Position numbers and translations under genes: made by a program | Origin: an uncultured Collinsella sp. | GTDB lineage: Bacteria; Actinomycetota; Coriobacteriia; Coriobacteriales; Coriobacteriaceae | Assembly: GCA_900538305.1 (NCBI GenBank) | Contig: UPXY01000002.1 | Span: 97,531-161,530 of the forward strand | Length of the DNA: 64,000 bases | Reading direction: 5' to 3' | In this document: piece by piece, positions 8,410-17,573 of the stretch | How positions within the stretch are numbered: the first letter of the stretch is position 1 | How the letters are laid out: each line of letters starts with the position of its first letter | Notes under the pieces: model-generated | What the model saw: only the letters and a program-made list of their open reading frames with translations | Database searches by the model: none | Told to the model about the DNA's origin: nothing

Positions 8410-9075
8410 ATGTCCCTCATCTATGTAGTCGAAGACGATGCTGCGATTCGCGGCGAGCTCGTGCAGGCGCTCGAGCGCAACGGGTTCGAAGCTGTGTGGT
8501 GCGAGGCGTTCGACCACGTGATCGAGGATGTGCAGGAGCGCAATCCCGACCTCGTGCTGCTCGACCTCACGCTGCCGGGTACCGACGGCCAGTTTCTCTG
8601 CCGTGAACTCCGCGCCGTCTCTGAGGTGCCCATCATCGTGCTTACCTCGCGCGTGACCGAAATCGATGAAGTCATGAGCATGACCATGGGCGCCGACGAC
8701 TTCATTCCCAAACCATACAGCACGCGGGTGCTCGTGGCGCGCATCCAGGCATTGCTGCGACGCGCCGCCGGGGGAGCGGAGCGCACCGTATTGGAGCACA
8801 AGGGCGTGACGCTCGATGTATCGCGCTCCATCGCGCAGGCGGCGGGCGGTCAGATCGAGCTCACGAAGAACGAGATGCGCATCTTAGGCTTGCTCATGGC
8901 GCATGCCGGGACGATCGTTTCGCGCGAAGAGATCATGCGCGACCTGTGGGACTCCGACGCCTTTGTGGACGACAACACGCTTACCGTGAACATTAACCGC
9001 CTGCGCGCGACGCTCGCGAAGATCGGGGTGAGCGATTACCTCACCACGCATCGCGGGCGCGGATACTCGGTCTAG
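8410..9075 (+). CDS. OmpR/PhoB-family response regulator, Bce type
   Basis: The 221-aa protein has an N-terminal receiver domain with acidic residues DD at 9-10, phospho-acceptor Asp52 in LLDLTLPGTDG, a Thr near 79 and Lys101 in PKPYS. The C-terminal winged-helix DNA-binding domain ends with TTHRGRGYSV, typical of the OmpR class. AAAGGAG precedes the ATG. The kinase gene follows after 9 bases, so the pair is an operon. The paired kinase type points to control of a response to cell-wall antibiotics or envelope stress. Confidence 0.9.
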   Translation: MSLIYVVEDDAAIRGELVQALERNGFEAVWCEAFDHVIEDVQERNPDLVLLDLTLPGTDGQFLCRELRAVSEVPIIVLTSRVTEIDEVMSMTMGADDFIPKPYSTRVLVARIQALLRRAAGGAERTVLEHKGVTLDVSRSIAQAAGGQIELTKNEMRILGLLMAHAGTIVSREEIMRDLWDSDAFVDDNTLTVNINRLRATLAKIGVSDYLTTHRGRGYSV

Positions 9076-9084
9076 GAGGGGTTC

Positions 9085-10155
9085 ATGAAGTTCGGCTCCT
9101 TCGTGCTCTCGCACGCCTCAACGTGCTTCATACTTGCCATCGTGGTGTTAATCTCGTCTTTCGTGCTGTTCGTAGCCGGCGTGTCGGTGAACATCATCGT
9201 GTTCACGGCGATCGTCGAGGTGATTGGCACGCTGACGGCGCTTGCGATCGATTGGACGCGCAAGAAGCGCTTCTTCGGGGATTTGGAGGCGTGTGCGAGC
9301 GAGGTCGATCATCCGCTGTGGATGACGGAGATGGTTGATCGGCCGGAGTATCTCGAGGGTTCGATCACCTACGACGCGCTGAGCGCGATCGCGCACGCGG
9401 CAAACGACGACGTCGCCGAGTACCGCCGGCAGGTCGCCGATTATCGCGAGTACATCGAGACGTGGGTGCACGAAGCGAAGTCTCCGCTCGCCGCGGCGCA
9501 TCTTATGGTCGACAACCTGCGGGCAGAAGCTCTTGCCGACACCGCTGCAGAGAAGACGGAGTCGATCGACGAGGAACTCAAGCGCGTGGAGGGCTATATC
9601 GACCAGGTGCTGTTCTACGCCCGTTCGGAGGCGCTCGACCGCGACTACCTCATCCGCGCATATTCACTCGCAGATCTCGTTGCGGCGGCGTTGCGTGCGA
9701 ACGCTTCCACGCTTATCGGAGCGCATGTCGCGCCCGTGCTCGGCACGCTCGACTTCGAGGTGTTCACCGACGAGAAATGGGTCGAGTTCATCTTGGGACA
9801 GATTATTCAGAATTCGGTGAAGTACGCGCGCGAAGAGAGCCCGCGCATCGAGTTCTCAGGCAAGCTCATCGGCGAGGGGAGCGCTGACGAGCGCGTGGAG
9901 CTCACCGTGAGCGACAACGGTTGCGGCGTGAGTGCTTCCGATGTGCCCCGCGTGTTCGACAAGGGCTTTACCGGGGAGAACGGTCGCACTGGCAAGCGCT
10001 CGACGGGTATCGGCCTGTATTTGGTGAAGCGCCTCTGCGACAAGATGGGTGTGGGCGTTGCCGCATCCTCGCAACCGGGCGAGGGCTTCGTGATCACCCT
10101 CACCTTCTCCCGCAACAAGTTCCGGTTCGTTGACCGGGGGGGGGCGCTCCTCTGA
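9085..10155 (+). CDS. Intramembrane-sensing histidine kinase (BceS-like)
   Basis: The 356-aa kinase has two N-terminal membrane helices (about residues 10-30 and 34-54) with almost no extracellular loop, then a short linker. Its phospho-acceptor box is WVHEAKSPL with His129, matching the WVHEIKTP form of BceS/GraS kinases. ATP-binding boxes are visible as QNSVKYA (N), DNGCGV (G1) and GIGLYLVKRL (G2). Such kinases sense cell-wall antibiotics through a BceAB-type ABC transporter, but none is next to it; uppP, a bacitracin-resistance factor, is 0.9 kb downstream. A run of nine G bases lies in the last codons and could slip without affecting the catalytic domains. Confidence 0.9.
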   Translation: MKFGSFVLSHASTCFILAIVVLISSFVLFVAGVSVNIIVFTAIVEVIGTLTALAIDWTRKKRFFGDLEACASEVDHPLWMTEMVDRPEYLEGSITYDALSAIAHAANDDVAEYRRQVADYREYIETWVHEAKSPLAAAHLMVDNLRAEALADTAAEKTESIDEELKRVEGYIDQVLFYARSEALDRDYLIRAYSLADLVAAALRANASTLIGAHVAPVLGTLDFEVFTDEKWVEFILGQIIQNSVKYAREESPRIEFSGKLIGEGSADERVELTVSDNGCGVSASDVPRVFDKGFTGENGRTGKRSTGIGLYLVKRLCDKMGVGVAASSQPGEGFVITLTFSRNKFRFVDRGGALL

Positions 10156-10160
10156 GGTGA

Positions 10161-10196
10161 CCCAATAAGGGACAGGTGCATTTTGGGACATCCCGC
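10161..10196. repeat. Family F dispersed repeat, copy 1
   Basis: The segment beginning CCCAATAAGGGACAGG and ending TTTTGGGACATCCC aligns over about 36 bases with 31098-31133, with roughly ten mostly transition differences. It is partly self-complementary. Both copies start a few bases after a gene's stop codon. Confidence 0.5.
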
Positions 10197-10315
10197 ACGC
10201 GGCGAGCGAAGCGATGCCGCCCAACCCCGCATCCGACCCTTTGAGTGGGCGAATCGCGGCAACCCGAGGTACCCCCCTCGCCCCCTCCGCCCGCTCGTGC
10301 AAGTAGGTAAGCGCA

Positions 10316-10422
10316 GGGCTGAGGGCATTCCCGTCGTACGAGTTCCGCACGCAAAGGAGGCGCCAGTGGCGCCTCCGTCTTGCGCAGGACTGTTTGAAGT
10401 ACGACGGGAATGCCCTCAGCCC
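10316..10422. repeat. Family C inverted repeat with nested hairpin
   Basis: Arms 10316-10339 and 10399-10422 are perfect 24-bp inverted copies (GGGCTGAGGGC and so on). The 59-base interior carries a second perfect hairpin, GGAGGCGCC/GGCGCCTCC (10356-10376). It lies between the convergent kinase and universal stress genes, so it probably acts as, or replaced, a bidirectional terminator. Confidence 0.75.
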
Positions 10423-10435
10423 GGATGGAGCGCCC

Positions 10436-10876
10436 CTACTTCACGACCAAGATATCGCAGTCCGTGCTGCGCAGCAGGAACGTGGAGATCGACCCGAGCA
10501 GCGCATACTTAATGGAAGAGAGCCCGCGAGCTCCGCACATCACCAGATCGGGCTGAATGACATCGAGCATCTCATCCTTGAGCGTCTCACGGATGCGGCC
10601 GGCGCGGATGATGATCTCCACATCGGCGACATCGGGGTTCGCCTTGGCCTCTTCGACCGCTGGGGCGATGGAGTCGCGGAACGCCGTCTCGAGCCCGTTG
10701 ATGAGGTCGACGGGGTATGCGCCGGCGGATTCGAGCGCCGTCGAGTCGATGACATGCCCGATGTAGAGCTTCGCCCCGTTGTTCGCGGCGACCTTGATGG
10801 CGCGCGCAAGCACAAAGTCCTGCTGATCGGTGCCGTCGAGCGCAACGAATACCTTGGAATAACCCTCTTGAATCAT
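10436..10876 (-). CDS. Universal stress protein, UspA family
   Basis: The 146-aa single-domain Usp protein starts MIQEGYSKVFVALDG and shows the family ATP-binding pattern near the C-terminus, MCGARGLSSIKYALLGSISTF, followed by ILVVK. Usp proteins are cytoplasmic nucleotide-binding proteins induced by starvation and stress; the exact role is rarely known. AAGGAGG lies upstream of the ATG at 10876, favouring it over an in-frame ATG 14 codons earlier. It is convergent with the kinase gene and divergent from uppP. Confidence 0.88.
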   Translation of the reverse strand: MIQEGYSKVFVALDGTDQQDFVLARAIKVAANNGAKLYIGHVIDSTALESAGAYPVDLINGLETAFRDSIAPAVEEAKANPDVADVEIIIRAGRIRETLKDEMLDVIQPDLVMCGARGLSSIKYALLGSISTFLLRSTDCDILVVK

Positions 10877-11061
10877 CGTGTGCCTCCTTGCGTTGGATGC
10901 AACTGTGGTGGGCGCCAACCGTGTGGAACGCCCTTGGTTGCGTCGGTTATACCCCGTTGTGCGCGAAGAGGTTTAAGTATTCTGTGAACGATACGGCTTT
11001 CTCCGTGTGCGTACGTTTTTCTGGTCGATAATGGCATCTGCAAAACGTACAGGGAGGCGCC

Positions 11062-12003
11062 ATGGATTTCATCGAGCTGCTCAAATCGGCGTTCCTCGGT
11101 CTCGTCGAGGGCATCACCGAGTGGCTACCCATCTCCTCGACCGGTCATATGATTCTCGTCGATGAGTTCATCAGCTTGAGCGTTACACGTGAGTTCTGGA
11201 ACATGTTCCAGGTCGTGATCCAGCTCGGCGCGATCCTTGCCGTGTGCGTGTACTTCTTTCACCAGCTCAATCCGTTCTCGCCGCGCAAGGACGCCGAAGA
11301 GCGCCGCGGAACCTGGTTGCTTTGGGGCAAGATCGTGGTTGCGTGCATCCCGGCGGCAATCATCGGCATCCTCTTCGACGACTTCATGGAAGAGCATCTC
11401 TATAACGCGGCGGTGGTCGCTTTAGCGCTCATCGTCTATGGCGTGGCATTCATCGTGATCGAGCGCTGGCGTGCGCGCCGGTTCGAAATCCGGGTGGCTT
11501 CCGAGGGTCTTCAGGCGGGGGGTCGTCCCGCGGGGGCACATTTCGCCACGCCCGCTGCGGCGGCTGAGCCCACGGAAGGCGGCGATTTTGGCTCCATCAC
11601 GCGGTTGGAAGATCTTCCGTGGTCCATAGCGTTCGGTATCGGAATGTTCCAGGTGCTCTCGCTCATTCCGGGCACCTCGCGCTCGGGCTCCACGATCATC
11701 GGCGGCTTGTTGCTGGGTACGACGCGCTCCGTCGCAGCTGAGTTCACGTTCTTCTTGGCGATTCCCGTCATGTTCGGTGCGAGCGCGCTCAAGCTCGCGA
11801 AGTACATCTTTCTCGATGGCGGCACGTTCGGGGTGAACGAGGTCTCGATCATGGTGGTCGGCTGCGTCGTGGCGTTCGCAGTATCCCTCATCGCCATCAA
11901 GTGGCTCATGGGTTTCGTGCGTCGTCACACGTTCACCGTGTTCGGCGTCTATCGCATCGTGCTCGGCGTGCTGGTGCTGGGGTACTTCTTCCTCATTGCA
12001 TAA
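11062..12003 (+). CDS. uppP: Undecaprenyl-diphosphatase
   Basis: Integral membrane phosphatase that recycles undecaprenyl pyrophosphate to the monophosphate for peptidoglycan and glycan synthesis; overproduction gives bacitracin resistance. Hallmarks are [15 protein letters not shown] at about residues 15-29 and the second signature [10 protein letters not shown] at about 203-212, in a protein of many membrane helices. At 313 aa it is about 40 residues longer than typical because of a hydrophilic insert (about 135-180). GGGAGG precedes the ATG. Its closeness to a Bce-type kinase fits a cell-envelope antibiotic response, but direct regulation is inferred only. Confidence 0.95.
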   Translation: MDFIELLKSAFLGLVEGITEWLPISSTGHMILVDEFISLSVTREFWNMFQVVIQLGAILAVCVYFFHQLNPFSPRKDAEERRGTWLLWGKIVVACIPAAIIGILFDDFMEEHLYNAAVVALALIVYGVAFIVIERWRARRFEIRVASEGLQAGGRPAGAHFATPAAAAEPTEGGDFGSITRLEDLPWSIAFGIGMFQVLSLIPGTSRSGSTIIGGLLLGTTRSVAAEFTFFLAIPVMFGASALKLAKYIFLDGGTFGVNEVSIMVVGCVVAFAVSLIAIKWLMGFVRRHTFTVFGVYRIVLGVLVLGYFFLIA

Positions 12004-12014
12004 CGACTTCGTTG

Positions 12015-12036
12015 CATGCCGCGCCGCGACGGCATG
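12015..12036 (+). terminator. Hairpin after uppP
   Basis: CATGCCG and CGGCATG form a 7-bp stem 12 bases after the uppP stop. No T run follows, so termination would be weak or factor-dependent. Confidence 0.35.
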
Positions 12037-12167
12037 AGTGCAGCGAGAGCAGGTTGGTTTCCACTGGTTTGCTGTGTCGCGTCGCGGCAGCATGCTTCCA
12101 GCTATAGGACTACAATACATAGCATTGCATAGGCGAAGTGATTTATGCCAGATAAGGAGGCCGCTCT

Positions 12168-13694
12168 ATGCATGCTAAGACGATCTGCAAGGTATTAGGT
12201 GGCGCTGCGGCACTTGCCGCCGGGTCTGCACTTGGGGCGGTGGGAGCGGTCTGCGCGGTGCGCGCGGCGAAGATGAAGCCCTCGCGGCCAGATGGTGCGC
12301 CGCTCGGGACAAATGGCTACCACGCTGGTGACGACGCGGTGGGGCGGTTCCAGGAGCTCCTGCGCATCCCCACTGTTTCGCGCGACGATCCGGCGCTGGT
12401 CGATCGCAGGCACTTCGCGCGCTGGGTTCCCACGCTCCGGCGTTTGTACCCGCTTACCTTCGCGGCGTGCGAGCTCCACATGATCGATGAGTTTGGGATT
12501 CTCATGCGCTGGCCGGGCGTGAATTCCGCGTTCGACCCCATTGTCATGATGGCGCATCACGATGTCGTGCCGGTCGAAGGGCAGGTGTGGGAGCACGATC
12601 CATTCGGCGCGGAGATCGTCGACGGAGAGATCTGGGCACGCGGATCGCTCGATACGAAGTGCATCATCGCCGCGTTCTTCGAGGCTGCCGAACATCTCAT
12701 CCGCTCCGGGTACACGCCGCCACGCGATGTGTGGTACTTCTCGTCGAATGCCGAGGAGACGAGCGGGCCTGCTGCGCGCGACGCCGTTGCCTGGCTGCGT
12801 GGCCACGATATCCATCCGTACCTGGTGCTCGATGAGGGCGGTGCCGTTGCCGGCGATACCCCGCTCGGCGTGAAGGTGCCGGTTGCTATGGTAGGCGTCT
12901 CGGAGAAGGGGCATGTGGACCTTACCGTCACGGCGCACGCCGACGGTGGCCACGCCTCCACTCCCACGGATATCGACGCCCCGCGGCTGCTCGCCCGTGT
13001 GTGCGAGCACATCGCTGCGCATCCAGGCATACCATGTTTTACGGAGGCGCTCGACGCCACGCTTGCCGAGCTGGCGAGTCGCAGCAGCCTGCTCTACCGT
13101 CTGGTGTTCTCGAACCTATGGCTCACCCGTCCGGTGGTCGCGAAGATCATGGCCGCCGACGGCGAGACGGCGGCGATGCTGCGCACCACGTACGCGCTCA
13201 CGCAGCTCGAGGGTTCGAATGCGCACAACGTGTTGCCGCCGGTGGCGAGTGCGAACTTCAACGTGCGCGTCGCACCCTTCGAGACCGTTGCAGACGCCGT
13301 GCAGCGTGCCCGCGTCCTGGCGGCAGAGGAGTGCGTCGCGAGCGGCGTCTCGCCCGACCATGTGACAGTCGAGATCAACGACGCCGTGCCCTATACCGAG
13401 CCGGCGCCCATCAGCCCGTTCGAGAACGATGCCGCCTTCGATTACCTGCATCGTTGCGTCGCCGGCGTGTATCCCGAGGCAGGATTCGCTCCGTACGTGC
13501 AGAATTCCTGCACCGATTCACGTGAGTTCAACGAGATTTGCGAGCGCGTGTACCGTTTCTGCGGCTTCGAGTACTCGGGTGAGGCGCGCGGGCTCATCCA
13601 TGCGGAAAACGAGCGCATCGGCGTCGACGTCTACAAGCGCGGCATCGAGTTCTACATGGCGTTTTTGGCGAATCTCGACCAGCTTGCCGGATAA
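12168..13694 (+). CDS. M20-family metallopeptidase, membrane-anchored
   Basis: The 508-aa product has an N-terminal hydrophobic segment (about residues 7-30) and then an M20/M28-fold dinuclear zinc peptidase. Metal-site motifs are MAHHDVVPVEG (His ligand), RGSLDTK (bridging Asp) and NAEETSG (catalytic and ligand Glu), with a dimerisation lid domain between. The order and long N-terminal part resemble the PM20D1/carboxypeptidase-S branch, which cleaves or forms N-acyl amino acids and dipeptides. Substrate is unknown. AAGGAGG precedes the ATG. An MFS transporter follows after about 85 bases, so the pair may import and hydrolyse one compound. Confidence 0.88.
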   Translation: MHAKTICKVLGGAAALAAGSALGAVGAVCAVRAAKMKPSRPDGAPLGTNGYHAGDDAVGRFQELLRIPTVSRDDPALVDRRHFARWVPTLRRLYPLTFAACELHMIDEFGILMRWPGVNSAFDPIVMMAHHDVVPVEGQVWEHDPFGAEIVDGEIWARGSLDTKCIIAAFFEAAEHLIRSGYTPPRDVWYFSSNAEETSGPAARDAVAWLRGHDIHPYLVLDEGGAVAGDTPLGVKVPVAMVGVSEKGHVDLTVTAHADGGHASTPTDIDAPRLLARVCEHIAAHPGIPCFTEALDATLAELASRSSLLYRLVFSNLWLTRPVVAKIMAADGETAAMLRTTYALTQLEGSNAHNVLPPVASANFNVRVAPFETVADAVQRARVLAAEECVASGVSPDHVTVEINDAVPYTEPAPISPFENDAAFDYLHRCVAGVYPEAGFAPYVQNSCTDSREFNEICERVYRFCGFEYSGEARGLIHAENERIGVDVYKRGIEFYMAFLANLDQLAG

Positions 13695-13723
13695 AGGCAA
13701 GGAACTCCAGCGCCGGATGGGGA

Positions 13724-13758
13724 ATGGGTTGGTTGGGGACGCGCTTCTTTCAACCCAT
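13724..13758. repeat. Family G dispersed repeat, copy 1
   Basis: ATGGGTTG and CAACCCAT bound a 35-base element beginning GGGTTGGTTGGGGACG. A similar segment follows hypA at 49578-49608. Both sit in short intergenic gaps. Confidence 0.45.
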
Positions 13759-13778
13759 CCCGCAGGGAAAGGATTGAT

Positions 13779-15113
13779 ATGGCTACCAGCAAACAGGCGG
13801 TGAAGGCGGCGAGCCGGCTCGATTACGCGAGCGTGGCGTTCGCGGCCCTGCCATTCATGGGCATGATCAGCTTCTGGCAGGTATTCGACGGTATCGTGCC
13901 GCTCATGCTCACCGATACCTTCGGCCTGGATAACGCCACGACGGGTGTGGTCATGGCACTCGACAACGTTTTCGGCCTGTTCCTCCTGCCGCTCTTCGGC
14001 ATTCTCTCGGACCGCTGCGCGAGCAAGCTCGGGCGCCGTACGCCGTTCATCATGGCGGGCTCCGTGGTGGCTGCCATCGCGGTGCCGCTCATCGCCGTGG
14101 CGAACAACCTGCGCAGCTTCCCGCTGCTCATCGCCATGATCTTGCTCACACTCGTGGCGATCTGCGCGTATCGCACCATGACCGTGGCCATCGTGGCCGA
14201 TATCACACCGCGCCCGCTGCGTACCAAGGCGGATTCTATCGAGAAGATCGTGGGCTACGCGGGCACGGGTGTGATGCTCGTGGCGATCACACTGCTGGTT
14301 CCCGATGTCGAGCATCCAGATTACCTGCCGCTTTTCGGTCTTCAGGCAGCGTTCATCTTAGGCTCTGCGATTCTCTACTTCTGGCGCGTTCGCGAGCCTA
14401 AGCTTGTGGAGCGCATGCACGAGAAGAGCCTCGAGATGGGCATCGAAGAGGCGGAGATCGACACGGACGACTCGCCTGAGGCCGGCGGCAAGCAACGTGT
14501 CACCGACCCGTCCATTCGCATGTCAATCATCATGATCCTTGCTGCGACGTTCTTCTACTATATGAGCTACAACGCGATGACGACGAACATCTCGCGCTAT
14601 GCGGACGCATTCTTCGGCATGGCGGGTGGCAGCTACGCGATCATCAATATCGTGACCATCGCGGGCGGTTTGCTCTCGTATGTGCCCATCGCGAACCTTT
14701 CGCTCAAGTATGGGCGCAAGGCCATGGCTGTCATCACGTCTGCCGTGGTGGTCGTGGGCTCGGCGATCATCTGGCTTGTGCCGGGCTTCAACCCGCTCTT
14801 CTACGTGGTCTTCCTCTTCATGGGCGCAGCGTTGGGCGGCGTGGACCTGTGCGTGTATCCCATGCTGCTCGAGCTCTGCGATTCGAACAGCGTCGGCCGC
14901 TATTCGGGCTACTACTACACCGTTTCCATGGCAGCGCAGGTAGTAACGCCCATTCTGTCCGGCATGGTGATGGACGCCGCGCCAACGATGCTCTTTGGCT
15001 ACATCACGCTCATGGGCGCGTTCATGCTGCTCACGGTGCTTGCCGCAAAACATGGCGACACGATCCTCATCGACGAGGTCGCGCGTCGCGAGGAAGCGTA
15101 CAACCAGAAGTAG
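13779..15113 (+). CDS. MFS transporter, sugar-cation symporter-like
   Basis: The 444-aa protein has twelve predicted membrane helices and the MFS A-motif-like loop DRCASKLGRRTPF between helices 2 and 3. The N-terminal SFWQVFDGIVPLML and the DNVFGLFLLPLFGILSD segment resemble the GPH/SLC45-like branch of sugar:cation symporters. The hydrophilic loop between helices 6 and 7 (about residues 210-245) is acidic. The ligand cannot be read from the sequence. It follows the M20 peptidase gene on the same strand and may be cotranscribed with it. Confidence 0.85.
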   Translation: MATSKQAVKAASRLDYASVAFAALPFMGMISFWQVFDGIVPLMLTDTFGLDNATTGVVMALDNVFGLFLLPLFGILSDRCASKLGRRTPFIMAGSVVAAIAVPLIAVANNLRSFPLLIAMILLTLVAICAYRTMTVAIVADITPRPLRTKADSIEKIVGYAGTGVMLVAITLLVPDVEHPDYLPLFGLQAAFILGSAILYFWRVREPKLVERMHEKSLEMGIEEAEIDTDDSPEAGGKQRVTDPSIRMSIIMILAATFFYYMSYNAMTTNISRYADAFFGMAGGSYAIINIVTIAGGLLSYVPIANLSLKYGRKAMAVITSAVVVVGSAIIWLVPGFNPLFYVVFLFMGAALGGVDLCVYPMLLELCDSNSVGRYSGYYYTVSMAAQVVTPILSGMVMDAAPTMLFGYITLMGAFMLLTVLAAKHGDTILIDEVARREEAYNQK

Positions 15114-15191
15114 TTGGCGCATCGCGTGGCGTCGCGTGCCGCGTGCCGCGGCTGAACTTGCGTGCCGGGAGCGCGTGCCAAGAGTTCTTGT

Positions 15192-15267
15192 GTGCTAAAA
15201 ATTGGAGAAACCGTCACGAAGGAGATGTTGAAAGCCCCTTCGTGACGGTTTCGGCAATTTTTAGCAC
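15192..15267. repeat. Family B inverted repeat, copy 1
   Basis: Arms 15192-15222 and 15237-15267 (31 bp each, two mismatches) flank a 14-base loop. The arm reads GTGCTAAAAATTG..GAAACCGTCACGAAGG. Copy 2 at 25622-25709 has the same arm and loop size. It lies between the convergent MFS and dppF genes. Confidence 0.8.
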
Positions 15268-15312
15268 GTAAAGCTTGCGGGCGGGTGGAAGCACGGTGCG
15301 CAAGCGGCGGCG

Positions 15313-16356
15313 CTACGCTTCCAGCGGATGGTGGCAGGCGCAGAATCGGCCCTCACCGAAATCGCGCATCGCGGGTTTCTGCGTGCGGCACAGCTCGTCG
15401 GCGTATGGGCAGCGCGTGCAGAAGCGGCACCCAGCGGGCGGGTTGATAGGCGAGGGAATCTCGCCCTCGAGCAGCTGGCGCTTGCGGTTCGCCTGCGAGG
15501 GATCTGGGATGGGTACGGAATCGATGAGAAGCTTCGTGTAGGGATGCAGAGGACGCGTGTAGGCGTCCGGCGTGGGGCACACCTCGCAGAGCTGTCCCAG
15601 GAACATGACGCAGATGCGCGTGGAGATGTAGCGCACCACGGCAAGGTCGTGTGAGATGAAGAGGAACGAGATGTTCGTCTCGCGCTGAAGTTTGCGCAAG
15701 AGGTTCAGAATCTGCGCCTGGATGGACACATCGAGAGCGGAGACGGGCTCGTCGCAGACGATGACCTCGGGGTTCGGCGCCAAAGCACGTGCGATGCCCA
15801 CGCGTTGACGCTGGCCACCGGAGAGCTGGTGCGGGTAGCGCTCGTAGAACTCTGGACCCAAGCCGACGCGCTCCATGAGGGAAAGCACGCGCTCACGCTG
15901 CTCGGCTTTGGAAACGCCTGCGGCACGCAGCGGCTCGGCGATGATCTCGCCCAGCGTGAGATGCGGGTCGAGCGACGAGAACGGGTCTTGGAAGACGATC
16001 TGCATCTTCTTGCGAGCTTCGCGCAGCGCCTTGCCCTTCAGCTTAGTGATATCCTCGCCGTCGAGAAAGACCTCGCCGGAAGTGGGGTCGATGAGGCGGA
16101 CGGCCATGCGGCCGAGCGTCGACTTGCCGCAGCCGGATTCACCCACGAGTGCGAGCGTTTCGCCACGCGCGATGGAGAACGAAACATCGTCGACGGCGTT
16201 TACCACGCCGGCGTTCGTCTTGAAGTGCTTGGTGAGATGCTCGGCGCGAAGCACGGGCGTCTTCTGCGCGCTCGTGGACGTCTCGGTGATCGGCTCGGCG
16301 TCGCCCGTGGGCGCATCGGTGGGCACAGAAGTTTTAATCTCATCGGTGGTTGCCAT
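15313..16356 (-). CDS. dppF: Di/oligopeptide ABC transporter ATPase, DppF type
   Basis: Second ATPase subunit of the peptide importer; hydrolyses ATP at the cytoplasmic face. Walker [10 protein letters not shown], signature LSGGQRQRVGIARAL and Walker B VIVCDEP are intact. The C-terminal oligopeptide-transport extension carries [14 protein letters not shown], which in some homologues binds an Fe-S cluster. A polar N-terminal extension rich in Thr and Glu (about 35 residues) precedes the core. The gene starts directly after dppD ends (16357), so translation is probably coupled. Last gene of the minus-strand peptide operon. Confidence 0.93.
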   Translation of the reverse strand: MATTDEIKTSVPTDAPTGDAEPITETSTSAQKTPVLRAEHLTKHFKTNAGVVNAVDDVSFSIARGETLALVGESGCGKSTLGRMAVRLIDPTSGEVFLDGEDITKLKGKALREARKKMQIVFQDPFSSLDPHLTLGEIIAEPLRAAGVSKAEQRERVLSLMERVGLGPEFYERYPHQLSGGQRQRVGIARALAPNPEVIVCDEPVSALDVSIQAQILNLLRKLQRETNISFLFISHDLAVVRYISTRICVMFLGQLCEVCPTPDAYTRPLHPYTKLLIDSVPIPDPSQANRKRQLLEGEIPSPINPPAGCRFCTRCPYADELCRTQKPAMRDFGEGRFCACHHPLEA

Positions 16357-17340
16357 TTAGAGCACCTCCTGGGGCTTGAAGCAGCGAACGAGGTGGCCGT
16401 TCCCGGCGTCGGTGAGCTCGGGTGCCTGCGTGCGGCAGCGCTCGTCGGCAAACGGGCAGCGCGTGCAGAACCGGCAGCCCTCTGGGAAGTTTCCCAGCGA
16501 GGGAACCGTGCCGGGAATGGTGTGCAGGTCGTGCTCCATGTCGCCGTTCACGCGCGGGATGGCGTCCATAAGGCCGGTCGTGTAGGGATGGAGCGGGTGG
16601 TTGAAGATCTCTTCTTTCGTGGCATGCTCCACGATCTGGCCGGCGTACATGACGTTCACTTCGTCGCAGATATCCGCCACGACGCCCAGGTTATGCGTGA
16701 TGATGAGAATCGACATGCCGCTTTCGCGTTGCAGACGCTTCATAAGCTCGAGAATCTGCGCTTCGACCGTCACGTCGAGTGCGGTGGTGGGTTCGTCGGC
16801 GATAAGCAGGTCGGGGTTGCAGATCATGCCCATGGCGATGCAGATGCGCTGGCGAAGGCCGCCCGAGAGCTGGTGCGGGTAGGACTTGTAGCGACGTTCC
16901 GCCTCGGGGATGCCCACTTCGCGAAACATCTGGATGACGCGCTCCTTAGCTTCCTTGCGGGAAACCTTCTCGTGCAGCAGGATTGCTTCGCGCACCTGCT
17001 TGCCCACCGAGATGGAGGGGTTGAGAGCCGTCATGGGCTCTTGGAAGATCATGGCGATGCGGTTGCCACGGATATCGCGCATCTTGGGCTCGGGAAGGGC
17101 GAGCAGATCCTCGCCGTCGAACGTGATGCTGCCTTCGCAGGGCGAGATGCCCGGGTCGAGGATGCGCATCACGGTACGTGCCGTCATGGACTTGCCGCAG
17201 CCCGATTCTCCCACCAGACCCACGGTCTTCCCGCGCGGCACGGCGAAGCTCACGCCATCCACCGGGTAGGCGGCGTCGCCGTTCTTGAGCGTAAGGACGT
17301 CCTTCAGGCCGTCGATGACAAGCAGGTTCTCGTCTGCCAT
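16357..17340 (-). CDS. dppD: Di/oligopeptide ABC transporter ATPase, DppD type
   Basis: The 327-aa subunit has Walker [10 protein letters not shown], signature [13 protein letters not shown], Walker [13 protein letters not shown] and the C-terminal Cys motif [14 protein letters not shown]. The frame is open far upstream, but AGGAGGAGAAG lies just before the ATG at 17340 and the family N-terminus begins [12 protein letters not shown]. It pairs with DppF as a heterodimeric motor for the DppBC channel. A hairpin in the 232-base gap after the binding-protein gene may lower its expression relative to that gene. Confidence 0.93.
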   Translation of the reverse strand: MADENLLVIDGLKDVLTLKNGDAAYPVDGVSFAVPRGKTVGLVGESGCGKSMTARTVMRILDPGISPCEGSITFDGEDLLALPEPKMRDIRGNRIAMIFQEPMTALNPSISVGKQVREAILLHEKVSRKEAKERVIQMFREVGIPEAERRYKSYPHQLSGGLRQRICIAMGMICNPDLLIADEPTTALDVTVEAQILELMKRLQRESGMSILIITHNLGVVADICDEVNVMYAGQIVEHATKEEIFNHPLHPYTTGLMDAIPRVNGDMEHDLHTIPGTVPSLGNFPEGCRFCTRCPFADERCRTQAPELTDAGNGHLVRCFKPQEVL

Positions 17341-17521
17341 CTCTTCTCCTCCTATATGTGGCGCGAGGACGAAAGCCTTACGCCAGAATCTGTGCCAGCC
17401 ATACCGACTGATGCGGCTCGACGGGAGCGCGTTCGCTGCGTACCGTCGGGCGGCATCAAGCGGTACACGGGGTGTGGATGCGCGCGGTGTTCCGACGTGT
17501 GCCGGGCGCGCGATGCCCCGA

Positions 17522-17559
17522 AGGGCGCAGGCCGCATGCGCCGCAGCGACCTGCGCCCT
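17522..17559 (-). terminator. Intra-operon hairpin after the binding-protein gene
   Basis: AGGGCGCAGG and CCTGCGCCCT form a 10-bp stem with an 18-base loop, about 15 bases after the binding-protein stop on the minus strand, and only TT follows. Such hairpins after binding-protein genes often act as partial terminators or 3' stabilisers that keep the binding protein in excess. That role is inferred. Confidence 0.5.
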
Positions 17560-17573
17560 CAGAGCGGAGCCCG

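Noticed and set aside
10100..10155. Frameshift at the run of nine G bases in the kinase
   Set aside because: The run lies after all catalytic motifs and the frame closes six codons later, so the gene appears intact.
12168..13694. Secreted carboxypeptidase
   Set aside because: The N-terminal hydrophobic segment has no clear cleavage site, so a membrane anchor is more likely than secretion.
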